This document shows, one piece after another, positions 15,034 to 21,212 of a stretch of 21,212 bases of DNA (within the stretch, counting starts at the first letter, position 1; every line of letters starts with the position of its first letter). A program made the position numbers and the translations under genes. The notes below the pieces were generated by a model that ran no database searches, was not told the origin of the DNA, and saw nothing but the letters and a program-made list of their open reading frames with translations. The stretch spans positions 1 to 21,212 of the forward strand of contig CAZRVL010000033.1 in NCBI GenBank assembly GCA_964603455.1, written 5' to 3'. This stretch comes from Flemingiibacterium sp964603455. GTDB taxonomy: Bacteria > Bacillota > Clostridia > Oscillospirales > CAG-272.

Positions 15034-15916
15034 ATATGAATATACCGCTGTGCTGCTGTCTAAATTCTAGCGGAGCTTCGCTTTCGAAAAGCTTCCAACA
15101 ACGGTAAAAATATGTTTTGTTTTCAAAGCCGCAGGCAGTAGCTATGTCACATATCGGCATATCGGTGTTCGATAAGAGCTGCTTTGCGTATTCTATCCGC
15201 TTTTTCCTGATATACTCGGTCGGGCGCATATTGGTGTACTTTTTGAACAGTCGGCAGAAATACTGTGGACTTATTTTTTTACTCACTTTGCTGAGATCAT
15301 CGAGGGTTATTTTTTCGGACAGATGCTTGTAGATATAATCTATCGCATCGGAAATTATCAGATTATTTGAAAGATCGTCTCGGCTTCCGGCTTCAAGTGA
15401 TGATATTACCATTGTCAGCATTCTGTAAGACTCCGCAGCGGCTTCAAAACGACCCTCAAGCGTATTTTTCATGAGACTTCGGTTTACGCTTTCGTATATT
15501 TTTATCATTTCATTTTGTTCAATAGGATTAAATATAATGACCTCGCTTCCAAGCTTCATAAGCGGAAGATCAAGCGGATTTTTGAAATTTATAAGTATCC
15601 AATTGTTTTTCCATCCGCCGGGTGCGGGCATTATATGTATATCCTTGTCAGGCGGTGTGTACATCATCGTTCCGATAGGTAGTATATGCTTTTTACCATT
15701 AAAGTAGGCTATTCCGCAGCCGCTCACAGTCATATGAAAATGTATAAATTTTTCTTTCCGACATGAACTTGTTTGAAGAGAGAGCTCTTCTTGTTCGTGT
15801 CCTATGCCGATGCCGGAACAAAATACCGGAAGCTCCTTTTCACGGTCGATCACGGGAAAATAATTTACGTTAGCCATTTTTGTTTCAAATAGTTCACTTT
15901 CTGGTTTTTTATTCAT
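15032..15916 (-). CDS. AraC family transcriptional regulator (second)
   Basis: A 294-aa regulator. The N-terminal sensory domain has FIHFHMTVSGCGIAYFNGKK and a PDKDIHIMPA segment. The C-terminal double helix-turn-helix is at about 190-290 (ITLDDLSKVSKKISPQYFCRLFKKY; ICDIATACGFENKTYFYRCWKLF). It is divergent from the second binding-protein gene, the expected target. Start: an in-frame TTG at 15922 adds two residues, but ATG 15916 is more natural. Neither has a strong ribosome binding site (AAGA about 8 nt before). The ATG base overlaps the -35 box of the opposing promoter, and I found no good promoter of its own, so it may be weakly expressed. Confidence 0.9.
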   Translation of the reverse strand: MNKKPESELFETKMANVNYFPVIDREKELPVFCSGIGIGHEQEELSLQTSSCRKEKFIHFHMTVSGCGIAYFNGKKHILPIGTMMYTPPDKDIHIMPAPGGWKNNWILINFKNPLDLPLMKLGSEVIIFNPIEQNEMIKIYESVNRSLMKNTLEGRFEAAAESYRMLTMVISSLEAGSRDDLSNNLIISDAIDYIYKHLSEKITLDDLSKVSKKISPQYFCRLFKKYTNMRPTEYIRKKRIEYAKQLLSNTDMPICDIATACGFENKTYFYRCWKLFESEAPLEFRQQHSGIFI

Positions 15917-15944
15917 TGACAAGTCTTATGCGATATGCTATAAT
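15916..15944 (+). promoter_or_regulatory. consensus sigma-A promoter of the second binding-protein gene
   Basis: TTGACA (15916-15921), 17-bp spacer, TATAAT (15939-15944), both exact. The -35 box touches the start codon of the divergent AraC gene, so RNA polymerase here would hinder AraC initiation and vice versa. Confidence 0.9.
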
Positions 15945-15948
15945 TAGT

Positions 15949-15983
15949 ACTGTTTTGACACAGTGCAGACACAACTGTTACAG
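15949..15983 (+). promoter_or_regulatory. operator-like repeats at the transcript start
   Basis: ACTGT...ACAGT arms (15949-15964), two GACACA direct repeats 11 bp apart (15957-15962, 15968-15973) and CTGTTACAG (15975-15983) are packed into 35 bp at and after the predicted start site. One-turn spacing of the direct repeat suits a protein binding one DNA face. Position favours repression; the binding protein is unknown, with AraC the first candidate. Confidence 0.5.
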
Positions 15984-16010
15984 AAAAAATGTTATATGAA
16001 ATGAGGAATC

Positions 16011-17468
16011 ATGAGTATGAAAAAATTTAATAGGATAACTGCATATTTGATACTTGCGGCTATGCTGACAGGTATGATGGCTTCGTGCGGAGGCGATGGG
16101 AATACGGTAGTTACGGACGCAGAATCAAGTGCGCCGGAGACAACGGTCTCAAATGAGGAGACTTCTCCTCTGTATGAGCTTGAAAAGAAGGATTACGGTG
16201 GACGCGAATTTAGAATTTCGGTAAATGCGAGATATGCTGATGAGATGTGGGTAGAGAGCGAAAACGGAGATGTCTGCAACGATGCCGTTTACAATCGAAA
16301 TGAAAAGGTGTCTAACTATTTTAATGTAAAAATATCGGTCGTGCAGTCTGCAGATGAGCAGACACAGCTGAGCGATATTTCTAAGAATATCGCAGCAGGT
16401 GACGATGTATATGATCTGACAGCAGTCTATACATATCTTGCCGGAGGACCTGTGCTTGAGGGTTGCTATTACAGCTGGGTAGACATTCCTGTGGTTGACT
16501 TTTCAAAGGAGTGGTGGGGAAAGGATGCGAATGAAGCCTTCAACATAAACGGAAATCAATTCGTTGCGGTCGGAGATTTATCTATAACAACGCTATTGCT
16601 TTCGTATGCGGTATTTTTCAATCAGAGCATAGCTGAAGATTATAAATTCCCGGATCTTTATCAAACGGTGATTGATGGAGACTGGACGATAGATGAGATG
16701 ATACGTCTGACGAAGGATATGTATCAGGATCTTAATAACAACGGCGAGTTGGATAAGGAAGATTTTTATGGCTTCGGCGGTGACAAGGCAACGAACCTCG
16801 ATAACTGGACTGTCGGTTTCGACATTCCGCTCGTCACGAAGAATGAAAAGGGTGAACCTGTAGTCGATATAGATATAGAGCGTATGCAAAATGCACTTGA
16901 TAAGCTCAATACCTTTTTCTGGGACAACAACTCCTTCATGAGCTGGGGCGATGAGATAGAATTATTCGCAAACGGAAGATCGGCATTTATAACTACCTGG
17001 ATAAACAACGCATTCACAACTTTCCGCAGCATGAAGGACGATTACGGAATAATCCCGTATCCGAAGCTCGACAAGGAGCAGGATGAATATTATTCAAATG
17101 CAATGGACAACTATTCGCTTTTGTCTGTTCCTAAGACAGTTTCCGATACCGAATTTGTCGGAACGATAACCGAGGCATTGACTCGCGAAAATCATTTTTC
17201 TGTAGTTCCGGCATATTACGATGTTGCGCTCGGTTCAAAATATGCGCGTGATGAGCAGTCTATAGCTATGCTTGACATAATAATGTCGGGACGCAGATAT
17301 GACTTTTCGATACTTCATGGCTCTATGCTCGGAGATCTTCCGTATATGTTCAGAAATACTGTCAGAGACGCAAAGACGAGCATAGCATCAAGCTACGCTT
17401 CGATAGAATCGAAGGTCGAGGAAGGACTTAAGTCTCTTACCGAAAAATACAAAGAGCTTGGTGAGTGA
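16011..17468 (+). CDS. extracellular solute-binding lipoprotein (second paralogue)
   Basis: A 485-aa sugar-type ABC binding lipoprotein. The signal peptide ends at lipobox MASC, lipidated at C26. A Ser/Thr/Glu tether is followed by the domain beginning DYGGREFRISV. Residues 240-251 (DLNNNGELDKED) form an EF-hand-like loop at the same place as in the first paralogue. Shared blocks include FSKEWW, VGDLSI and PKTVSDTEFVGTITEAL. GAGG lies 5-6 nt before ATG 16011; ATG 16017 is an alternative start that only shortens the signal peptide. Driven by a consensus promoter divergent from an AraC gene. No permease or ATPase follows: the next gene is an XRE regulator with its own promoter. Transport would need a permease encoded elsewhere, or the protein acts as a sensor. 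Confidence 0.92.
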   Translation: MSMKKFNRITAYLILAAMLTGMMASCGGDGNTVVTDAESSAPETTVSNEETSPLYELEKKDYGGREFRISVNARYADEMWVESENGDVCNDAVYNRNEKVSNYFNVKISVVQSADEQTQLSDISKNIAAGDDVYDLTAVYTYLAGGPVLEGCYYSWVDIPVVDFSKEWWGKDANEAFNINGNQFVAVGDLSITTLLLSYAVFFNQSIAEDYKFPDLYQTVIDGDWTIDEMIRLTKDMYQDLNNNGELDKEDFYGFGGDKATNLDNWTVGFDIPLVTKNEKGEPVVDIDIERMQNALDKLNTFFWDNNSFMSWGDEIELFANGRSAFITTWINNAFTTFRSMKDDYGIIPYPKLDKEQDEYYSNAMDNYSLLSVPKTVSDTEFVGTITEALTRENHFSVVPAYYDVALGSKYARDEQSIAMLDIIMSGRRYDFSILHGSMLGDLPYMFRNTVRDAKTSIASSYASIESKVEEGLKSLTEKYKELGE

Positions 17469-17485
17469 TAATTATATTTTATCAC
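17465..17485. repeat. inverted repeat over the binding-protein stop codon
   Basis: GTGATAA (17465-17471) and TTATCAC (17479-17485) with a 7-nt loop. An A run, not a T run, follows, so it is not a normal terminator for the + strand. The 245-bp gap 17469-17713 otherwise holds a GTTGAA/TTCAAC inverted repeat and the next promoter; no small gene was seen. Confidence 0.4.
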
Positions 17486-17618
17486 AAAAAAGCTTATTTG
17501 TCAACCGATATTAAAAAGTAATTCAAGATGAAAATTTGTTTTATTTAAATATTTGCACATCCCTTAAAAAGCTTAACCACAGGTTGAATTTTCCGTGGGC
17601 CGTTCAACAAAAATACTA

Positions 17619-17678
17619 TTGCAGGTCGAGCTAAAATGTGATATAATATTCATACGGTTCGAATCGGATATTATATCA
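17619..17678 (+). promoter_or_regulatory. XRE gene promoter with 11-bp palindromic operator
   Basis: TTGCAG (17619-17624), 17-bp spacer, TATAAT (17642-17647). The -10 lies inside TGATATAATAT (17639-17649), which is repeated inverted as ATATTATATCA (17668-17678) 18 nt later. The left arm is upstream of the predicted transcript start, so this is a DNA operator rather than an RNA hairpin; autoregulation by the downstream XRE protein is the likely reading. Confidence 0.7.
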
Positions 17679-17713
17679 GCTAAATTTGTTTTTAGCGAAA
17701 GGAATGGTCAAAA

Positions 17714-18517
17714 ATGCTTGATATTGAAATCTTTGCGAACAAGCTTCGTGAACATAGAAGGGCACATTCGCTCACTCAAGAGGAGGTCGCCGAAAAGATA
17801 GGTGTTTCGGCTCAGGCGGTCAGCAAATGGGAGTCGGGACAGGCACTTCCGGATTGTTTTAATCTTAAAGCGATAGGAGATGTTTACGGTATATCGCTCG
17901 ATGTTTTGCTTGAGACCGATGCAGCCGATATAAATAAGACTGCTTCAAAAATAGAACAGCTCGCAGACGAATACATTTGGTCAAAGGAATATCGTGCGCC
18001 TGATTCGCATATCGATCTTGGTGAGGATATGTGGAAAATATGGAAGGAGATATATTTTATCGAAGTCGGTGATCGTCAAAAGCAGATTGAGAATCATGCA
18101 CGCGGAGAATTGAGAGTTTGCAGTGATTACGGCATGAAGATATGGGACGATGACGGAGTTGCGTGTGTCGTGAGGTCTGACCTCAGAGAAAAGCTATCGT
18201 TTGGAGAAAATGAAGAAAAGCTGATATTTGAGCTGTCGAGTCGTGAAGGACTTAAGCTTATTTCTCTGCTCGACACTGTTAGACCTGTATCTAAGGAATA
18301 TCTTCTCGAATGCTCCGAGATCGTACCGACACGTCTCAATGAGCTGCTGTTGTATTTTATTGAAAATAGGATAGTCGAGCATACGAATCCTGGAATATCA
18401 GATTCACAAGGGTATAAGCTTTGCGCACATCGTGGCATAGTCGGATATATGCTACTCGCCGCCGTTCATATACTTTCAAAATCTAAATATACCGTGAGTG
18501 AATTTTTCCCGAATTAA
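17714..18517 (+). CDS. XRE family transcriptional regulator with uncharacterised C-terminal domain
   Basis: A 267-aa protein. Residues 6-62 are a Cro/CI-type helix-turn-helix (LREHRRAHSLTQEEVAEKIG, VSAQAVSKWESGQALPD, YGISLDVLLE), the type common in Clostridia as stand-alone regulators. Residues about 75-267 are not a domain I can name. The region has a tryptophan-rich part (DMWKIWKEIYF), then two segments that may be a winged-helix-like module (YLLECSEIVPTRLNELLLYF; YKLCAHRGIVGYMLLA). It is soluble with no membrane segment. AAAGGAA lies about 10 nt before the ATG. It is monocistronic, with its own promoter/operator and a strong terminator; target genes are unknown apart from probable self-control. 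Confidence 0.88.
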   Translation: MLDIEIFANKLREHRRAHSLTQEEVAEKIGVSAQAVSKWESGQALPDCFNLKAIGDVYGISLDVLLETDAADINKTASKIEQLADEYIWSKEYRAPDSHIDLGEDMWKIWKEIYFIEVGDRQKQIENHARGELRVCSDYGMKIWDDDGVACVVRSDLREKLSFGENEEKLIFELSSREGLKLISLLDTVRPVSKEYLLECSEIVPTRLNELLLYFIENRIVEHTNPGISDSQGYKLCAHRGIVGYMLLAAVHILSKSKYTVSEFFPN

Positions 18518-18564
18518 CAAAAGCTTATGTAATATTTCGGACGCTTTTGATTCCGGAGTAAAGA

Positions 18565-18600
18565 AATTACCTCAAAGCTGAACGCTTTGAGGTAATTATT
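18565..18600. terminator. bidirectional terminator between XRE and rhamnose units
   Basis: AATTACCTCAAAGC (18565-18578) pairs perfectly over 14 bp with GCTTTGAGGTAATT (18584-18597), loop TGAAC, followed by ATTTTTAT. It lies between the convergent XRE gene and the small Cys-rich gene. Confidence 0.92.
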
Positions 18601-18601
18601 T

Positions 18602-18805
18602 TTATATTTGCGGAAGCTCTGGTGCTTCGACTGTCGGTATCCTTCTGGGAATGCGCTTAAGCGGATCATACACAAATGCACGGCAGGAGAAGTCAGGCTC
18701 GACTATTCCTTTTTTGCGGCAGAGCATTTCTTCACGCTCACATATCTCTGAGGAATATCGGCAGAATGAACATATGCGTTCTTCCTTGTCAATATTTCTT
18801 TTCAT
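18602..18805 (-). CDS. small conserved cysteine-rich protein
   Basis: A 67-aa protein with C12-x2-C15, C22, C29 and C41, then AFVYDPLKRIPRR. The spacing suggests a small zinc or iron-sulfur binding fold. I recall similar short proteins (CxxC ... CxxKGIV ... CRxFxYDPLKRxP) as conserved hypotheticals in Clostridia, with no function known to me. It lies 71 bp after rhaA on the same strand, with no terminator or promoter between, so it is probably the last gene of the rhamnose transcript. The ribosome binding site is weak (GAGAAG about 8-13 nt before the ATG). Its end abuts a strong terminator. Being real is supported by the ordered cysteines and position. Confidence 0.75.
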   Translation of the reverse strand: MKRNIDKEERICSFCRYSSEICEREEMLCRKKGIVEPDFSCRAFVYDPLKRIPRRIPTVEAPELPQI

Positions 18806-18876
18806 CAGCTTTGCTTCTCATGAAAATATTTCAAATCATGGCTCGATAGTGTTTGTTCAAGCCAAAATTGTTAGAC

Positions 18877-20127
18877 TTATCTCTTGCAGAGAACGTCAGC
18901 CTCGTACTGCTTGACTTCCTTGAGCCATTCGTCACGAACCGGAACATTCTCGGTCTCGCAGTAGTAATCCCAAACAGCTGCGAAGGGATAGGTCTTGTAC
19001 TCTTCGAGAAGAGCGAGACGCGAGGTGTAGTCACCCTCAAGTTCGAGTTTCTTGAGCATTTCGGTCGGTTCGAGCATAGCGTAGATGAGAGCCTTCTGCA
19101 TATTTCTCGTGCCGATGACCCACGCCGCAATGCGGTTGATCGAAGCATCGAAGAAGTCGAGACCGATGTGAACGCGGTTTTCGAAGTTGCCGCGGATGAT
19201 CTCCTGCGCGATGTACTTGAGCTCATCGTCAAAGATGACAACGTGATCGGAGTCCCAACGTACCGGACGCGAAACGTGGAGCATTACATCATCGAGGAAG
19301 CAGAGAGCCGACGAGATCTTGTCCGAAACGACCTCGGTCGGATGGAAGTGACCGGTGTCGAGAGTGAGCATGAGATCGTTCTTTACCGCATAGCCGAGGC
19401 ACATCTCGAGCGAGCCGATGGTGCAGGACTCTGCGCCGATACCGAAGACCTTGCTCTCGATAGCGTTGAGGTTGAGCTTCTTGTCCTGACCTGCGAATAT
19501 CTTGTCGTAGGAATCAACAAGGCGTGCGCGGTAAGCATAACGGTCTACCGGGATGTCCTTGAAGCCATCGGGGATCCAGTGGTTGGTGCAGGCGGTCTGA
19601 CCGAGCTCTTTACCGAAGTACTCGGCGATAATTCTCGAACGCTTGCAGTGCTCGATCCAGAACTGACGAACCGACTCGTCGGGGCTGGAAAGTGTGAAGC
19701 CGGTGCTGCTGAGCGGATGAGAGAAGCAGGTCGGGTTGAAGTCGAGACCGATACCGATCTGCTTTGCCCAGTCTACCCACGAAGCAAAGTGCTTCGGCTC
19801 GATCTGGTCGCGATCGACCTTTTCGCCCTGATTGTCAAGATAGATGGCGTGGAGGCTGAGCTTCTTCTTTCCGGGAATGAAGGATGCTGCCTTTTCAAAG
19901 TCTGCGCGAAGCTCGGAAATGGTGGTAGCTCTTCCGGGATAGTTACCGGTGGTCTGGATGCCGCCGGTGAGATCGCCGTTCGGATTTTCAAAGCCGCGAA
20001 CGTCATCGCCCTGCCAGCAGTGCATGGAGACCGGAATGGTCTTGACGCGCTCGAGTACCTTGTCGGTGTCAACGCCGATGGAAGCGTAAAGCTCCTTGGC
20101 AAGCTCGTATGCCTTTAATGTTTTCAT
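18877..20127 (-). CDS. rhaA: L-rhamnose isomerase
   Basis: Converts L-rhamnose to L-rhamnulose, the first step of the isomerase route, before RhaB kinase and RhaD aldolase. It is cytosolic and metal (Mn) dependent. The 416 aa match the family (about 419 in E. coli). Recognised from MHCWQGDDVRGFE, GGIQTTGNYPG, TNHWIPDG, ESKVFGIGAESC, TLDTGHFHPTE (257-264) and HVSRPVRWDSDHVV (284-297), the last two carrying metal and substrate ligands. The start at 20127 has AAGGAG 9-10 nt before and opens with MKTLKAYELAKE; a longer frame to 20184 overlaps the preceding gene and lacks family similarity. Codon use is strongly biased to C/G endings, consistent with high expression when induced. It follows the phosphoesterase stop by 13 nt. 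Confidence 0.96.
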   Translation of the reverse strand: MKTLKAYELAKELYASIGVDTDKVLERVKTIPVSMHCWQGDDVRGFENPNGDLTGGIQTTGNYPGRATTISELRADFEKAASFIPGKKKLSLHAIYLDNQGEKVDRDQIEPKHFASWVDWAKQIGIGLDFNPTCFSHPLSSTGFTLSSPDESVRQFWIEHCKRSRIIAEYFGKELGQTACTNHWIPDGFKDIPVDRYAYRARLVDSYDKIFAGQDKKLNLNAIESKVFGIGAESCTIGSLEMCLGYAVKNDLMLTLDTGHFHPTEVVSDKISSALCFLDDVMLHVSRPVRWDSDHVVIFDDELKYIAQEIIRGNFENRVHIGLDFFDASINRIAAWVIGTRNMQKALIYAMLEPTEMLKKLELEGDYTSRLALLEEYKTYPFAAVWDYYCETENVPVRDEWLKEVKQYEADVLCKR

Positions 20128-20140
20128 GTGTTTTCTCCTT

Positions 20141-20423
20141 TTAATATATTGTAATCCGCAGGATGTGTCCTGCCTGATTGTCATATGGACTGCCCTCTAA
20201 AATTATCTGAGGGATCGCCTTTTCGTCTCCGTTCGGAGTAAAGGCTTTTATCTCTGTGTAGAACGCACTGTGCTCATGTCCGCAGAATATTCCGCCGATG
20301 ACATCCGCACTGTGAACGATAAGCTCGTAGAGCGGTTCGCTCCCGCGCAGCGTCGAGCCGATCAGATTGCCCGAATAATAGTTTATAAACTCGGGATCGT
20401 ATCGCTTCAGCGCAGGCTTTTTT
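20141..20423 (-). pseudogene. 3' part of the metallophosphoesterase, out of frame
   Basis: From the A6 run to the TAA at 20141-20143, the -1 frame reads an uninterrupted C-terminal portion: KPALKRYDPEFINYYSGNL, then VIGGIFCGHEHSAFYTEIK, then IILEGSPYDNQAGH, ending before AAGGAG of rhaA. GHEHS is the final metal-binding motif of the phosphoesterase family. No stop interrupts it, which favours a very recent single-base deletion or a sequence error over an old pseudogene. Confidence 0.8.
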
Positions 20424-21126
20424 CATCCTCGGGTCTTCCCGTCGAGAGAGGCTCATGCTCAAATATCAGCATGACCAGACTCTCATCTCTCGCGCGCTCG
20501 ATATCAGCCTTCAGCTTCTCATATTGAACATCCAAATATTTCGATTGGCTGTTGTCAAGCACGACGGCAAGCACCTTGTCCCCGATGACCTCGGAGTGAT
20601 AGTGTATGTCGTGTCTCCAGTTTTTTTGGAGATATGCAAGTCGATCCTCAAGCGGCGTTTTGTCCGCCTTTCCGGTCTGCATCTGCTTTACCAGCTCGTG
20701 ACCGCCGAGCGCGACAAGTATGTCGGGATCAACTCCCCAAATATGCTCATGGAGCATATCCATCGCGCCCTGCGAGAGAAAATCGAGCGTGTCACCCGTG
20801 ATTATCGTCTTGTCGAAATATTTCGCAAGCGGGATCGTCTTTTTGACCGAGCGAACACTGTCGCCGCCCGCATTCCAAAGTCGGAACTGCTTCGTCAGCG
20901 CAAGCTCCTCGTCCTTAAGATCCTCCTCGGTAAATGCGTTGAAGTGGATGTCGGTTATCTGAAGTATCTCGACCGGCTCTCCACACTTTTTGCTGTCAAG
21001 GCTGAACTCGCGAAAGAACACGCCCGTATCGGTAAAACGGCGGATGCAGGTGTTTTTGTCCTCGAGTGACCCTACGACCACCTCAGAGGGTTTTGAAAAA
21101 TATTTCTCGGTCTCGGTATGCTTCAT
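20407..21126 (-). CDS. metallophosphoesterase, 5' part of a frameshifted gene
   Basis: Calcineurin-like phosphoesterase. Visible metal motifs are D59-x-H61 (QITDIHFN), G111-D112 (IITGDTLDF), G-G-H143-E144 in place of GNHD/E, and H224 (FEHEP). The reading frame ends at residue 239 with a TGA just after a run of six A (T6 at 20418-20423 on +). Adding one A, or shifting -1 there, joins it to the remaining family sequence at 20141-20417, including the last metal motif GHEHS. The intact protein would be about 328 aa. ATG 21126 has GGGAG about 13 nt upstream and lies 31 nt after the preceding stop. Location between a probable sugar kinase tail and rhaA suggests a role in rhamnose use or phosphate handling, unproven. 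Confidence 0.8.
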   Translation of the reverse strand: MKHTETEKYFSKPSEVVVGSLEDKNTCIRRFTDTGVFFREFSLDSKKCGEPVEILQITDIHFNAFTEEDLKDEELALTKQFRLWNAGGDSVRSVKKTIPLAKYFDKTIITGDTLDFLSQGAMDMLHEHIWGVDPDILVALGGHELVKQMQTGKADKTPLEDRLAYLQKNWRHDIHYHSEVIGDKVLAVVLDNSQSKYLDVQYEKLKADIERARDESLVMLIFEHEPLSTGRPEDEKSLR

Positions 21127-21157
21127 TGCTCGTCACACTCCCATTTGCCGCATCGGT

Positions 21158-21212
21158 TTATTCGCCGATGAGCTTCTTGAATCTTGCGTATGCGTCATCC
21201 CACATAGCCTTG
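21158..21212 (-). CDS. C-terminus of upstream gene, possibly rhamnulokinase
   Basis: The minus strand ends with an open frame reading KAMWDDAYARFKKLIGE then TAA (21158-21160). The gene continues beyond the window. The AYARF-type ending and position upstream of rhaA are compatible with a FGGY kinase such as RhaB, but 17 residues are too few to be sure; an ABC or aldolase gene is also possible. Its stop is 31 nt before the phosphoesterase ATG, so the two are probably in one operon. Confidence 0.5.
   Translation of the reverse strand, partial: KAMWDDAYARFKKLIGE

Noticed and set aside
18853..20118. 421-aa plus-strand open frame
   Set aside because: Antisense shadow of rhaA, caused by its strong third-position C/G bias.
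20418..20423. Programmed -1 frameshift as in dnaX
   Set aside because: The six A plus G exist, but the zero frame is GAA AAA AGC, not AAA AAG, so tandem slippage is not in register; no stimulatory structure was recognised.
1..21212. CRISPR array, insertion sequence or prophage
   Set aside because: No regularly spaced repeats, transposase, integrase or phage structural genes were seen; a complete computational repeat search was not possible.

Overview
This window looks like a chromosomal segment of an anaerobic Bacillota, most likely an uncultured gut or rumen Clostridia. The inference rests on an LL-diaminopimelate aminotransferase (DapL), strong purine-rich ribosome binding sites, several textbook sigma-A promoters (TTGACA, 17 bp, TATAAT), Rho-independent terminators between most units, and paralogous sugar-type lipoprotein binding proteins with AraC regulators. 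GC content looks even, in the mid 40s percent by eye. I see no insertion sequence, prophage, CRISPR array or transposase; it reads as ordinary core and carbohydrate-metabolism genome rather than an island.

Left part (1-5908, all + strand): the 3' half of tRNA-Thr(GGT) with its terminator, a DUF1848 protein with a cysteine cluster, dapL with a near-consensus promoter and terminator, then a probable two-gene cell-wall unit: a membrane-anchored protein with a degenerate M23/LytM domain, and a VanY-type M15 D,D-carboxypeptidase with an intact active site.

Middle (5995-10380, + strand): a sugar isomerase/epimerase-type TIM-barrel protein; then a terminator whose loop and right arm hold the -35 box of the next promoter; then a tightly packed unit of aspartate kinase, an amidohydrolase and an FkbM methyltransferase, closed by a bidirectional terminator.

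Right-middle (10381-17468): two modules, each with a long (about 485 aa) lipoprotein solute-binding protein and an AraC-family regulator, but no ABC permease or ATPase. Between them is a pair of Gfo/Idh/MocA-type genes, divergent from the first AraC gene. The second binding-protein promoter overlaps the start codon of its divergent AraC gene.

Right end: an XRE regulator whose -10 box lies in one arm of an 11-bp inverted repeat, then a minus-strand L-rhamnose unit read toward the left: the tail of an upstream gene (perhaps rhamnulokinase), a metallophosphoesterase broken by a single-base frameshift at an A6 run, rhaA, and a small cysteine-rich protein. The common theme of the right half is sensing and using plant or mucin sugars. 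I found no convincing undescribed system; the most unusual points are the promoter nested in a terminator, the transporter-less binding protein/AraC modules, the catalytically degraded M23 partner of VanY, and the frameshifted phosphoesterase in the rhamnose operon.
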